Shown here one piece after another: positions 1-21,252 of a stretch of DNA of 64,000 nucleotides. Below the pieces are notes generated by a model, which was not told where the DNA came from, did no database searches, and worked only from the letters and a program-made list of their open reading frames with translations. Source of the DNA: Axinella damicornis (taxonomy: Eukaryota > Porifera > Demospongiae > Axinellida > Axinellidae); NCBI GenBank assembly GCA_963931865.1, contig OZ007510.1:2326472-2390471 (forward strand), written 5' to 3'. A program made the position numbers and the translations under genes. Numbering within the stretch: the stretch's first letter is position 1; each line of letters starts with the position of its first letter.

Positions 1-196
1 TGCCTCCTTAGCAGCTTCACAGCTAGGCTACACGCAGTTGATGTCCAAACAAAGCGAAGATAATTTGCGTGCGATATGGACGTCTCCGTGAGTCTCCACA
101 CAGGTTCTGGAATGTCTCACTGTTAAGTCTCCTTCGCGTACTACTCTTCGGCAAGTCTTTGAGGCAGACGGTACAGCGCTCTTCCTTGATAGCCAT

Positions 197-267
197 AGCC
201 TCGTTCCCAGGCCGTTTTGGGAGGGAAAAACGTTTCTCCCTCCCAAAACGGCCTGGGAACAAGGCTA
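197..267. mobile_element. Foldback MITE (AGCC...GGCTA family) with 10-bp TSD
   Basis: A 71-bp hairpin whose arms begin AGCCTCGTTCCCAGGC and end in the inverse. It is flanked on both sides by the direct repeat TGATAGCCAT (187-196 and 268-277), a perfect 10-bp target-site duplication. It encodes nothing. Confidence 0.85.
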
Positions 268-838
268 TGATAGCCATGGCTCTAGCTGTGTGCTCGATTA
301 ACTACTAGTATAGTATATTTGAGGTAAGTCACATGCAATATTACATTTACGGAAGATTATTACATTCCATTTTGCAATGGCATCTTGTTCAGAGTCACCG
401 GACCCTTCTTCCTCCCTCCCCTCCCCTTTCGCCCCGCCCCACTAATCGTTGCAGGAAGGGTCTGGGCCACGCGAGACTAGGGCGGGCTCTCCCTCCCCTC
501 CGCCCGTCCCGGTCAAGAAGGGTCTGGGAACCAAACTAGCCTTGACATGCAACAGTCGACTGATGCACTTTTTTGACCTTTGCTTCCGGCCACGCCCCCT
601 ACAAGGAAATGAAAATTAGGCTTGCGAAAACTAGCCGACATAAAACTTCTTGAGTTACGTTGTAGCTCACCTCGAAAAATGATTCTTTGGCACCGATGGT
701 CTCCAGCAACGATCGAGATGGAAGGTTTTTCCACGTGCGCCAAATCTCCACCCACTATAATATACTATAGTACATAGCCTCGTTCGGAGTCGTTCCCAGG
801 CCTACCCTACCCTCATTTGATATTCCCAGGCCTACCCT

Positions 839-897
839 AGCCTCGTTCCCAGGCCTCCGCCAAATAAAATCTGGGCGGAGGCCTGGGAACGAGGCTA
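839..897. mobile_element. Foldback MITE, AGCC...GGCTA family
   Basis: A 59-bp hairpin with arms AGCCTCGTTCCCAGGC plus GGCGGAGG and their inverse around an AT-rich loop. Damaged partial copies of the same terminus lie just upstream (about 776-838). No clear target duplication remains. Confidence 0.75.
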
Positions 898-983
898 TAG
901 GCCTGTTCATCAGTTTGCGTTGACGGATGCGGAAGAGCGGCAGTGTATTATTGTCAACGCAAACCGAAGAACGGGGTAGGCCT

Positions 984-1093
984 AGCCTCGTACCCAGTCC
1001 CACTCCCAGCTTTTCGTCGCTGCTTAGTACGGTAAACCGCTTTACCGTACTGCAAGCGACGAAAAGCTGGGCGTGGGACTGGGAACGAGGCTA
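984..1093. mobile_element. Foldback MITE with perfect 10-bp TSD
   Basis: A 110-bp near-palindrome whose arms contain CCCAGCTTTTCGTCGC, with a loop around GGTAAACCGC. Both flanks carry GGGTAGGCCT (974-983 and 1094-1103), a perfect 10-bp target duplication. The long-TIR element at 22666-23069 shares these arms. Confidence 0.88.
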
Positions 1094-1119
1094 GGGTAGG
1101 CCTGGGAACGAGGCTACTA

Positions 1120-2070
1120 TAGTACCTCGCTTGCAGTCTTTGAGAAGCGTGGTAAAAAGTAGCTCTATAGAAGGCTTAGAAAGGCCTTCGACAGTGTGCC
1201 TCACCTCCCTCTTGAAAAAATTGAAGGATATTGCATCATGTCCTTCAGTGGTTGATATGTGAATGGCAGAGAGCAGCACTTGCAAGCAAGTAGATGGTGC
1301 AACATCTATTACACCATGCAGTCCAGTGTTGTCTGGGGCACTTGCCACAAGGATGTTTTTGGTCCATTATTATTCCTCATTTACATTAACTGTGTGTCTC
1401 CTTGATGCCACTTTCCAAGGGATCAAAAATATCAATGTATGCAGATGACCGTCATAATTTCTCCTTACCAAGCCTCATTCCCACACAGCCTGGGAACGAG
1501 GCTAAAGCCGATCAACCACCCAGAGAACTATATGGTCACCTGCAGACAGATATTGATGCCATCCAGGAATACATTACATGTAGCACATGTCATTTAACAC
1601 TCGAGCTCAATTCCTCAAAATGCAAATACATCGCTCATTGCATCTAGAAGGAGGCAACCCCAACTACCACCCACTGGATTATTCATTGGCAGTGATACCC
1701 CTGGAACAGGTTGACAGCTATCACCGCTACCTGGGTGTTCTGGGCAGACCACATTAACCTTATATATGCAACAAAGCCAGGAAAGGCTTGTTGGAATGCT
1801 ATACAGGCAGTTTTACACCTTGGCTGACACAGGCACACTACGTCCACATTTAGAGTATGCATGCATGTCGGTTATGGGACCCCTATACAGTCAAGGGCAT
1901 TCAATCACTGGTCCAAAAATTTGTCTGCAAAGCCGGATATGGACTATGAAACCCTTATCACAATGTCGAAGTCGCAAGTCTACAATCCTACCGGTTATTT
2001 GTACAATTCCAGTAGTCATGGCATCCTTAATTATAGGATGCCATGACATTTGCTCGAACTGTTTGTCATT
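1120..2070 (+). pseudogene. Degenerate CR1/L2-like non-LTR retrotransposon reverse transcriptase
   Basis: Frame-broken reverse transcriptase. In order on the + strand it shows RKAFDSVPH (about 1170-1200), the catalytic YADD box (about 1437-1449), LTLELNSSKCKYI (about 1598-1632), YRYLGVL (about 1722-1740) and RPHLEYA (about 1841-1862). These are the palm and thumb motifs of CR1/L2/Rex-type LINEs. Stops and frameshifts separate them and no endonuclease domain is visible, so it is dead and 5'-truncated. A short AGCC-family foldback at about 1475-1503 interrupts it just after YADD. Confidence 0.8.
2015..2047. repeat. Perfect 13-bp inverted repeat
   Basis: Arms GTCATGGCATCCT and AGGATGCCATGAC are separated by 7 AT-only bases. 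It lies at the end of the retrotransposon remnant. It could be a small hairpin or a trace of an insertion. From 2071 to 2637 I see no gene, only AT-rich DNA. Confidence 0.6.
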
Positions 2071-2637
2071 TGTTCTGTCTGAAATTCTTTGTGGCATATA
2101 ACTTACCGTCAAATCTTCCTCTATCTCTCTCTCTCATATACCACATTAGCATGATTGCTACATGTATTAATGTAGCCTTTGTCTATTTGTGACATACATT
2201 TTCATAGAAAAAAAGGCTAAGGGTAGCTACAGGGTAGCACATTGATTGAACTCGACCTGCAGTTAGAATCTCTAGATCTGCTCAAGCAACCTGCTATATA
2301 GGTTGTTCATGTCATTGTCCCACCGATTTCTTTATAATTACCTAGCTAAGCAAATTCCCAAGTTGAATACTAACATTGTGAGGTGAATATCGGCTAAGTG
2401 TTACTAGCTACTATGGCAACAAATTAAATGTCACGAAGTTCAACCTCACTGCATGGAAATACCAGAGGAAAAACTTACAGGGCAACATGGCAACGTACTT
2501 ATATGTACAAACAATAGACTATAGCTAACAAGACAATGTGTATAATGTTATACAATGCAGCATGGAGCTAGGTACTGGCATGATGGTCAAATTATATGCA
2601 TTGAGTTTTTGAGTTTTCAAGATAAAATGTTTAATTG

Positions 2638-5600
2638 TCATGGGATGGGTTGGTAATCCCTGCCACTAGTGCTAATATCAAGTTGGGTACTTTTGTTATT
2701 ACTGCCACACAGTACAAGCCAGATGTGGTAGCTCATGATGAACAGAAAGGCAAGAAATGTGAGACCAACTAGTACTCCTGCAACGTAAGGTAGCAGAGTT
2801 GATTGCTCGCCAGCTGGTCCTATATATAGTGCACAGATAAACAAAATGAAGCCATTGACCATGAAAAATATGTCCAGCGTGTTGATCAGTGCATTTTTGA
2901 ATGGCTTAATGGCAGACTGAGCAAATGTGAAGAAGGATAAAGCGAGTGCCTCAGTGAAAATCAGAGATAAAGGATGATCAGCCCTGAGGACTGAGTAAGC
3001 TGTGAAGATAACAATTAGGACCCACAGTCGAGCTCCAAACCAGAACCTCCACTTGTCTTTGTAGGGTCCACAGTAAGCATCAATCATAGGCTGGAAACGA
3101 TTTACAAGTCGATATCTCATGAAAATGCAAATCCCGCTCATAAGAATTGTGTAGGGTATCAGAAAGAATAGGAGAGTTACTAGGGCCAGGATAAAGAGGC
3201 CAAAATGACTGTGTTGAAAATATTCCACATTCCCATTGAAGTACCATACTGCCTTCGATGTTATATTGCCGTCAGTATCACTTATTTCCACAGTGGCATA
3301 AGCCAAGCTATCAACAACCACTCGAAGAAGCTTGGAGTATGAGAGGTGGATCAATGTGGCAAGGACTGGAACAGCTGATCGTGATGTCAGTCGTGCTATT
3401 CTGAAGGAATATCTGCTTGCAGCGATGATCAGGATGACAATGCTCCACAGGTACACAGGGAAAGCATACTGGAGGTAGAACTTTGCGGCAGTATCCATCC
3501 CTCGGTAAAAACATAGGGGGAAGCCAAGGTCAAGATTGATAAGAGAAATGAACACCAATAGCCACCTCAGACCTGGTGTGTTGAGGAAAAATGTACTAAA
3601 GGTGCTGAGCACATTAGTGTAAAAAATCAATCCATTTACTGTTCCTGTTGCTACTGTGATGCGAAGAATGAACAGAAGAATTACTAACAAGATTCCAGCA
3701 ACAGCAAAGAGCGGTATGGTCAAAAGCCACATGTCACTGCAGGAATCATTTGGACTGCATTCGCTGGAACCAAGGATTGAACTGTAGTTATGCCCACAAC
3801 TACCACACATAATACCACTCCTATTAGAACTACAGAGCACATGATCAGAAAGAGAAATATTGAGTTCCGCTACTCCACTGTTACAATAGCCAGAGGGGCA
3901 AGTTGATGCAAAACCAACGGTTGGTGATGAAACATTTTGGTGTATGATTCCAATCCAGGAATTTCCTGGCCTTGTTATATTCCCTGTGTTGATGTTGCAG
4001 TCAATATTGTGATGATGAAGGGCAGGATTGCAACTACAGCCTCTTGTTGCATTAAGTTGAAAACCACCTGGACATTTCATTAGTGTCACGCCAATAGCTG
4101 CTGCAGATGAAATTCCATTCAATGGACGAGGATGAAGGTAACCATTGTCAGTGAAGTGAGTATCTTCCTGAATGTATATGGTGTAATATACTGTGGTGCA
4201 GTTAGCAAAGAGCTGAATAAAATCCTGGCCTCCCCCTAGCTTCCAGCCATAGCTTTTATCAACAGAGGTTGTCACAGGTGAGTACACGTAACTACCATTT
4301 CCATCAACAGGAACCATGCCAATTGATAGCTGTCGACCAGGGTATGTACTCATGTGAAGTGGTGACTCATAACATGAAAGCCTTGATCTTTCACAAAAGC
4401 AGATGTCAGTAGCTGATGACGAGATTTGGACTGATTGTTTATTTGGGAAATGAAAAATGTGTTTGTATAACAAATGTAAATTTCTTTTGCTAACTTTTAC
4501 AGGTGATGTCAAATATAGATCACAGTTATATATTGGTTCTAGGTAAATTGAATCACCAGACACCAATGCAATGTTTTCAATAAAAGTGAGATTTATATCC
4601 AATTTTGTGATGTTATCGCGTGTATAAACCTTCTCAGTGATAAATTGGAGTATACAAAATTGATTGTTGCTTTCCATAGAATAGATTGCACCTCCATAGA
4701 CTGCATTATTCCCTTCAAACACCATATGTAGATGGTTATGCAGTAGTAAATGTGAGTTTGATTGGAGAATTATTGCAGCACCATTAGAATTATCCGCACT
4801 ATTATTTTTGAATGAAATGAAACCCTTGAGTTGCAGGTCTGTTGCATATGTACGTATAACTGGGCCAAGGTTTCCATGAAATGAGCTGGTTGTCTCTTCA
4901 CTACCAATTACCATAACCATTCCCAGATTCACAAATGAGAATACTGCAGCAAAGTCTGAAGATTCTGGCTTGTAGTAACCGAAGATGGCCCTAGCACTGA
5001 TGTCCTCAAGCAGCATATTCAAATTGTGTCCTATTTGGTTTCCACCCCAAGCCATTGAGTACAGGCACCCATGATGAGACAAATGAATACAATCAACACC
5101 CTCCAATGTCACATTACAGCTGCCATACGTCTGTGTGAACTGAATAAATGCCAGATGTGGTGACGAAATGGCATGGGTGCTGCTACTAAAATTGGAATTT
5201 TTGATTTTCAGACAGTCTTCTCCTTCTCCAGTGCGATTGCATTGTTCTTCTGCGAGCATAAAATTATAGTATGCAGTTATGTCGGACCCTATGTAGTGTG
5301 GATCAACCCAGGAATCTTTTGGAGCAAAATTATTTTCAAAGTTGCTGCCTGTAACACTTACAGTAGCTGTGCGTGGGCGATTTTTATAGACTACCATTAC
5401 AGCACCAGCAGTCACACCACCATTCTTTGCAAAATAGCAATGGGAAACCATAACAGATTGCAATGTGTACGCATGTTCAAATACAACAGTCAATGCTCCA
5501 CCACCCGTAATTGGTGTATTGTGTATACGTGGGTCGGTCAAAACGTCAACCACTGTTGGCCAGCCATTGGGTAGATAGTTGTAATTATTCAAGAATTGAC

Positions 5601-6369
5601 AGTCAGTTATGTGAAGGGAAATCTTTGAGTAACTGTTGGTCTTGGGAAAACTATAGTAGAGAAATATTCCACTTCCTGAGCAGCTATAGGATTGGTTATT
5701 GCAAGATGGTGGTAGATCGGCAATTTGGTCCTGACTCGAAAGACTTAATGCTGAGTTCTCTATGCGTACAAAAGTCATAGATAGTGATTCAGAAGCAGAT
5801 CCATCAAAAAATCCTATCATGCTGTATCCTGTGTAATTAGTGATAGTTACAGCCGTCATGTCAACAGATAAGCAATGAACAAATAGAAAAACTGCTCTCT
5901 GGCCAGGTCCGAAGTAGAACGTTGAGTCGTTGATCGATCTGACAGCATCACTTGAGATTGCCCCACCACAGTTCTTTATGAGTATATTTTCTATCTTCAA
6001 TCTTAACCAATAAAATCCAAATCCTCTCAAACCTTTGCACTCAACTGTGGCTAGGTCACTTGAGCTATTGCCTTGAATCGTGAGCTTTATGTCCCCATTA
6101 CGGTAACCATGAACAAGACAAAACTCTCCTGGGTGGATAACATATGTGATGTTTGGATAGAGTGTGATATTGGTGTCATGCTCCAGGCTTGTTGTATCAC
6201 ATAACAGGTGTTCCAGGCAGCTGTTACTAATGCACAACACAACCTTTTGCACTGGTACTGCACTTCCAACAGGCAAGCTACTTCCAAGTAGTAGAACTGC
6301 CAGAACCAACTGAAGATGCAACACTCCTCTTCTCATTGTAGAACGTATTACTGAAGAGGAATTCAGCAA
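2638..6369 (-). CDS. Secreted beta-helix ectodomain fused to multipass membrane domain (uncharacterised family)
   Basis: One uninterrupted 1243-aa frame, so an intronless gene. A signal peptide lies near residues 12-37 (MRRGVLHLQLVL, cleavage near VGSA). Residues about 40-760 are rich in N-glycosylation sequons and in short strand-turn repeats of the type GGAL, NGGVTAGAV, NGAAI and YGGAIYS, as in right-handed parallel beta-helix (pectin-lyase-like) surface proteins. A Cys-rich stretch follows (about 760-875, with CPGG, CSCNP, CPSGYC, GIMCGSC). Residues about 877-1225 hold 9-10 hydrophobic spans, with the conserved-looking segment FQPMIDAYCGPYKDKW between two of them. The C-tail is short. The topology suggests a cell-surface receptor or adhesion protein. 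I recall similar uncharacterised proteins in invertebrate genomes but cannot name the function. An ATG at residue 12 is an equally good start. Confidence 0.82.
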   Translation of the reverse strand: MLNSSSVIRSTMRRGVLHLQLVLAVLLLGSSLPVGSAVPVQKVVLCISNSCLEHLLCDTTSLEHDTNITLYPNITYVIHPGEFCLVHGYRNGDIKLTIQGNSSSDLATVECKGLRGFGFYWLRLKIENILIKNCGGAISSDAVRSINDSTFYFGPGQRAVFLFVHCLSVDMTAVTITNYTGYSMIGFFDGSASESLSMTFVRIENSALSLSSQDQIADLPPSCNNQSYSCSGSGIFLYYSFPKTNSYSKISLHITDCQFLNNYNYLPNGWPTVVDVLTDPRIHNTPITGGGALTVVFEHAYTLQSVMVSHCYFAKNGGVTAGAVMVVYKNRPRTATVSVTGSNFENNFAPKDSWVDPHYIGSDITAYYNFMLAEEQCNRTGEGEDCLKIKNSNFSSSTHAISSPHLAFIQFTQTYGSCNVTLEGVDCIHLSHHGCLYSMAWGGNQIGHNLNMLLEDISARAIFGYYKPESSDFAAVFSFVNLGMVMVIGSEETTSSFHGNLGPVIRTYATDLQLKGFISFKNNSADNSNGAAIILQSNSHLLLHNHLHMVFEGNNAVYGGAIYSMESNNQFCILQFITEKVYTRDNITKLDINLTFIENIALVSGDSIYLEPIYNCDLYLTSPVKVSKRNLHLLYKHIFHFPNKQSVQISSSATDICFCERSRLSCYESPLHMSTYPGRQLSIGMVPVDGNGSYVYSPVTTSVDKSYGWKLGGGQDFIQLFANCTTVYYTIYIQEDTHFTDNGYLHPRPLNGISSAAAIGVTLMKCPGGFQLNATRGCSCNPALHHHNIDCNINTGNITRPGNSWIGIIHQNVSSPTVGFASTCPSGYCNSGVAELNISLSDHVLCSSNRSGIMCGSCGHNYSSILGSSECSPNDSCSDMWLLTIPLFAVAGILLVILLFILRITVATGTVNGLIFYTNVLSTFSTFFLNTPGLRWLLVFISLINLDLGFPLCFYRGMDTAAKFYLQYAFPVYLWSIVILIIAASRYSFRIARLTSRSAVPVLATLIHLSYSKLLRVVVDSLAYATVEISDTDGNITSKAVWYFNGNVEYFQHSHFGLFILALVTLLFFLIPYTILMSGICIFMRYRLVNRFQPMIDAYCGPYKDKWRFWFGARLWVLIVIFTAYSVLRADHPLSLIFTEALALSFFTFAQSAIKPFKNALINTLDIFFMVNGFILFICALYIGPAGEQSTLLPYVAGVLVGLTFLAFLFIMSYHIWLVLCGSNNKSTQLDISTSGRDYQPIP

Positions 6370-7217
6370 GAGAAGATGGTGGAACTCTCTCCTTAGCTAT
6401 AGCAGCTTGGTCAATTGCAAAACAGAAGCAGCACAACTGAAATTCCCCTTTGTTCCAATCCTATAATATTCACAATGACAATGATCTAATAAAAGGACCA
6501 GTGAACATAATGCTATATACACAGCATGTACTCAACAATACAGTTGTAAGTATCACAGGATCACAAAAGCAACTACAATGTCTGCTGGCCACAATGCTTA
6601 CAATACCTGATGCAGACTATAGTATCTGCATGGTAACTATGTTAAACCTTGTGTACGCAGAGTGCACATGCATAGGTCAACGACCAGCCATAAACAATAA
6701 AAATGTATGCTTGTGGATTTGTGGAATATCAAGCCACAGTTACAGTTATTTAGTCTCGGTATACCAGACCCTCAGGCCCCATGTGAGGGTCTGGTGCCAG
6801 GACTATAGCTATTTATAGGACTTTGCATGGTCACACCCATGGCAAATCTGCTGTATTCAGGGTACCAACAAAATGAAAATCCAAGCCACTGTGTACCCAA
6901 GAACAGGTGCATGTGCTCCATACAGTAATTTATATGTGAGTTAGTGCTAGTATAAATTCTGTATAGTGTATTGAGATCTGCTCACAAACATGCTGGGGAT
7001 ACCTTGAGAGTGAAGAGCGGCACTTTGCTACAATGAATAGTGTGTGACAGCTAGGTTAGTAAGTCACGTGATGTTGACAGCTTTTCTCACAAATGCCACC
7101 AGGCTCAGGCTCTCCTCCCCGTATTTTCAGGAGAGAGCCTGGGACTGTACCAAAGGCTATGTCCACATATGAAAGAAAAGCTAGCCTTTTATACTCTCCA
7201 GTGTGCCCCATCTATTG
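6370..7217. other. Intergenic, no gene seen
   Basis: AT-rich DNA upstream of the beta-helix gene, probably including its promoter. A short inverted repeat around CAGACCCTCA lies at about 6766-6802. No convincing coding frame. Confidence 0.6.
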
Positions 7218-7723
7218 CAGGGCCAGCGCCACCGGTACGGCCGGTACGGCCATGGCCGTACCAGTTTTTGAGGAGGAAAAATGGTGTTGCTGGGATTCTG
7301 ACTTACGAGCACGTAGCTACATCCAAAGTTTCCTCCTAGTTTTCTTTGAGGCTTCCGCCGTCCAAAGCCACAACCAAATGGACGGGTCTTGGTTTCGAAT
7401 CACGTCAGTTTTCATGCGCTAGGGACGAGACCAACACACACGGAATGGAGACAGGACTAATGCGCTGTGCGAGAGTGACGGCAACCTTCAAACGACGAGA
7501 TGATCGTGATGTACCCTTTCAGCCAACTTACTTTTTACGTCGAGAGTGAGACGGTCACGGCAGTGCAGTGCAAAGCACAAAGGTGCTACGGAGATCCTGA
7601 TAACTGAAAAATGAAGGTGAAAAATTTTTCCCACGCTTCGTGCGGATTGATCCACACAACACACCTCTATGCACTGCCTTCGGCAGTGGCCGTACCACTC
7701 CAAAATAGCTGGCGCTGGCCCTG
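7218..7723. mobile_element. Non-autonomous DNA transposon, CAGGG...CCCTG termini
   Basis: Terminal inverted repeats CAGGGCCAGCGCCA and TGGCGCTGGCCCTG bound a 506-bp segment, flanked by TATTG on both sides (7213-7217 and 7724-7728), a 5-bp target duplication. Palindromic GGTACGGCC motifs follow the left end and recur near the right end. The superfamily is uncertain: CAGGG ends recall hAT, but hAT elements make 8-bp duplications. Confidence 0.72.
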
Positions 7724-7999
7724 TATTGCCCATTTTGTGCAGTCCAGTGGGTGTGATCTGTGCTGAGGACAAGTCGAAGGACTAGCACGCTACATAATAG
7801 CTACAGTCACTCAAATGTAGCATGATCAGTCTTCATGGCTCCCAGACCCACTCCCAGTATCACGCATAGCAATCCATGCTGGGTGTGGGAACAACCAGCA
7901 TGTATGATGCTTCACCTTTTTGTATTCTTTGTAGACAATTGTATGGCTTACTGTGTGTATTTTTGTAATTAGTGTAGACAGTTGTGGTTATTGTGTGTA

Positions 8000-8224
8000 A
8001 GGTAGGGCGGGGTAATTCGGGCCACGGGTAATTCGGGCCACTTCAACTTCAGGTCAACGGTAACTAAAAACGGACAGACTTTAGGCAAACTTCTGGCCAT
8101 GCATATCCAGGGACTCAACCTGCCTACAACTCACTAGAAGCAAGAATCCAATGGATGCTTCTTTCCTGTTGCAACGTTGAAGTGGCCCGAATTACCACGT
8201 GGCCCGAATTATCCCGCCCTACCT
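8000..8224. mobile_element. 225-bp MITE with long TIRs and TA target
   Basis: Both ends read AGGTAGGGCGGGGTAATTC (inverted at the right end, with small changes), followed by a repeated GGCCACGGGTAATTCGGGCC motif and CACTTCAAC. TA flanks both ends, as in Tc1/mariner-type elements. No coding sequence. Confidence 0.82.
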
Positions 8225-8287
8225 TATGTGCAGGACTCCCTGCAGCTAGCTAAGTGGCTGAAGGGACATTTCCTGTCTAAAATTAAA

Positions 8288-8296
8288 ATTTATCTA

Positions 8297-8355
<59 letters not shown>

Positions 8356-8356
8356 C
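8288..8356. repeat. (TCTG)n(TCTA)n microsatellite
   Basis: Tandem TCTG units pass into TCTA units over about 70 bp. Simple repeat. Confidence 0.9.
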
Positions 8357-8398
8357 AAGTTAAGGCTTACAAGGCTAAGTTGCAATTTGTCTTACCTC

Positions 8399-8865
8399 AA
8401 CGAGGGGCAACCGCACTCCTGGTAGCCGTTGCAACGCCGCGATTGCCTCGCCGTAGCGCAAGCTAATTATTGCAATAAGTTCCAATTAACGCACATGCCA
8501 CATGGCAACCACGCTCAGTCGATCGCGAGCAATGGCGATCAATAGGAAGACAAGACATTATTACAACACTCACAACTTAGCCAGCACGGTGAGTTTGGCA
8601 TGTAAGCGTCAGTGAACGACAGCGATCACGGCCGTGTGGTCAGAATCTTCGTGTGCCTTTCCTAAGAACGGTACTGCCACCGGAAGCCGGAAGTCGATGG
8701 AGCGCTCGGAGCAATGGCGGCCAACGGCGAGACAAAAGCGCTCATATCTCCACCACCAAGGTGAGTTTCAGCACCAACTTTTATCATTCAGGTCAGTGCA
8801 TCATAGCGATCACGGCGGTGTAGTCAGAATCTCTGTAGGCCAAGCCTAAGTACTCAAACATTATA
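8399..8865. repeat. Dispersed repeat, copy 1 (direct)
   Basis: Starts CGAGGGGCAACCGCACTCC and runs through ACGCTCAGTCGATCGCGAGC, CAGCGATCACGGCCGTGTGG and a TCCACCACCAAGGTGAG segment. The same landmarks occur in reverse at 15110-15810. A third partial copy lies at about 59250-59370. It is probably an unclassified transposon; no transposase is visible. Confidence 0.72.
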
Positions 8866-9174
8866 TTATATTATATTACGCGGCACAATTTTTCTACCGG
8901 GAGTGTAATTAATCACGATAATGACTTCATTGCAACGAATGTACGTACAGAGTACCAGGGGCCGGGGGTAGGACAAGATCACGTGCACTGTCATTTCGTA
9001 TGAGCGCCTGCGAAGTCGTTCTACTGCTTTTCTCCGTGAAAGAAGGCTGCATTGCGCTTTCAATGCATCCTGAAGAGTAACCTCCATGCAAAGACTGTGA
9101 CCGAACTGGGTATAAGCCACTACACACTACTACGTGCCTGTACTGAGCAGTTATGTAAGTGACCATGCACTCAC

Positions 9175-9340
9175 CGAGAATATCAGCGAATGCAGACTTG
9201 TCGACCGCACTCAAGTGTTTAGCATCAGGTAGGAAGTCAATAAAGCGATCGAACCCCATCGAACCCCAGCGATAAGTCAGCGCTAGAGCTGTTACTAGTC
9301 TGCTAGTTCCGCATACTTCTTGTATATTATTGTGCACTAT
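9175..9340 (-). other. Possible exon of an unidentified gene, copy 1
   Basis: On the minus strand an open frame containing the peptides VHNNIQEV, FIDFLPDAK and AVDKSAFADIL ends at a good donor (CTCG|GTGAGT). A second copy at 17700-17877 keeps the reading frame and several residues (AVDKS, F.D.L) while third positions differ, which suggests coding selection. The frame has no ATG and I cannot name the protein. It lies 84 bp upstream of APLF in the opposite direction. Confidence 0.35.
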
Positions 9341-9423
9341 ACCTATGGAATGTTAATTGTACCACGTGCGCACGGACCTTGTCCCCACCCCCCCCTGACA
9401 GAGTACAGTGTGGTGGTGCTAGA

Positions 9424-20236
<10,813 letters not shown>

Positions 20237-20927
20237 TGGTGTTGGGAGGAGGATCTGATCTCCTCAGATTCTACTATTCTTTCTTATTTTGAACTTCCAG
20301 CTATACTCTTTTAAATGTATAGACCATGCATCTTTGTAAGACCACATGGATGATATTTCCATTGCGTTTGTGATTCTGTTAAGAGATTTTCTTTTCTTTG
20401 GCATTGATCTTGTAATGGCACTGTTCCTACGTGACTACGTGTATACACAAACACTGTAAACAAGTGAGTCTTTAAAAGACTTGATGTGTCTCGGCACGAC
20501 TTGGTATCAGCTAGAATCATGCAGAGGACATGGCAGCTGCTTAACCCTTTATTATGACTTCAAAACCTGTTAGCTATGAGACTTTCAGCTTAAGTGAGCG
20601 TCAATATCCTTGGAGGTTCTGTGCATGTGAGCAAGGGGTTGGTCAGGAATGTTCACCCAAAGGGTGAAAGCGCAGTATGGTCGTGTCTGGGCTTGATGTT
20701 TAGTCAACACCTTGGCCAATTCTTTCAGCACTTATCTATAGACCTATAGCTAGCTAGCTAGAGCTGAGTAAGCTTTAGTATGCACTTGGGATGGCTGCAG
20801 CACACTGGATGGGTGAGTATTCATTGTCCTGAATTAAGTATTAGAGCTACGTAGCAGCGGTCTTGGTAAGAGGATTCATGAGCAGCCATGCAAACCCATA
20901 ATCATTTTTGACGATCTACTTGCAGGC

Positions 20928-20935
20928 TATAAATA
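20928..20935 (+). promoter_or_regulatory. TATA-like box upstream of GST
   Basis: TATAAATA about 318 bp before the GST ATG, facing it. Transcription from here would give a long leader containing the hairpin at 21034-21059. Confidence 0.35.
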
Positions 20936-21033
20936 CGTTTGACACCCTATTAAGAGTGTAGAGCATGCAGCACTTGCGCGGGCGCATTGCGAAAAGCGAC
21001 GTACGTACGTACGTACCTACGCATCCAGCACTG

Positions 21034-21059
21034 TGTCTCGGCACTTCGGTGCCGAGACA
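21034..21059 (+). repeat. 11-bp hairpin with TTCG tetraloop
   Basis: Arms TGTCTCGGCAC and GTGCCGAGACA enclose TTCG, giving a C(UUCG)G tetraloop if transcribed, an exceptionally stable RNA hairpin. It lies 194 bp upstream of the GST start, probably in its 5' UTR. No T run follows. Confidence 0.6.
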
Positions 21060-21252
21060 AAAAATGTAGGGCTAGCAGAAAAGACAGGCATGCAGTGGAT
21101 CTGAGGAAGCTAAACCAGCCCAGATGTGAAGGATCGCGCGCGCCGGAGGCAGAGAGACGCGTACGTTGGTAACGTCCGTCACACTACTCCGTATAGACCT
21201 TGTTGAAATTCCGAGTACACGGAGTTTCGTTTTCGCTCCAGCGGGCCTAAAA

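Larger units (their letters stand above)
20237..21252. other. Spacer between APLF and GST with promoter-like elements
   Basis: Holds the APLF 3' region, then a TATAAATA box at 20928-20935 and a (GTAC)n run near 20999-21016. It ends in a GC-richer leader before the GST start. No additional gene recognised. Confidence 0.55.

Noticed and set aside
513..755. Minus-strand 80-codon frame with a donor-like GAG|GTGAGC
   Set aside because: It starts with GTG, has no recognisable domain and no partner exon inside the window.
5173..5780. Plus-strand frames of 89 and 133 codons
   Set aside because: Antisense shadows of the beta-helix gene, which has a signal peptide, sequons and membrane spans on the other strand.
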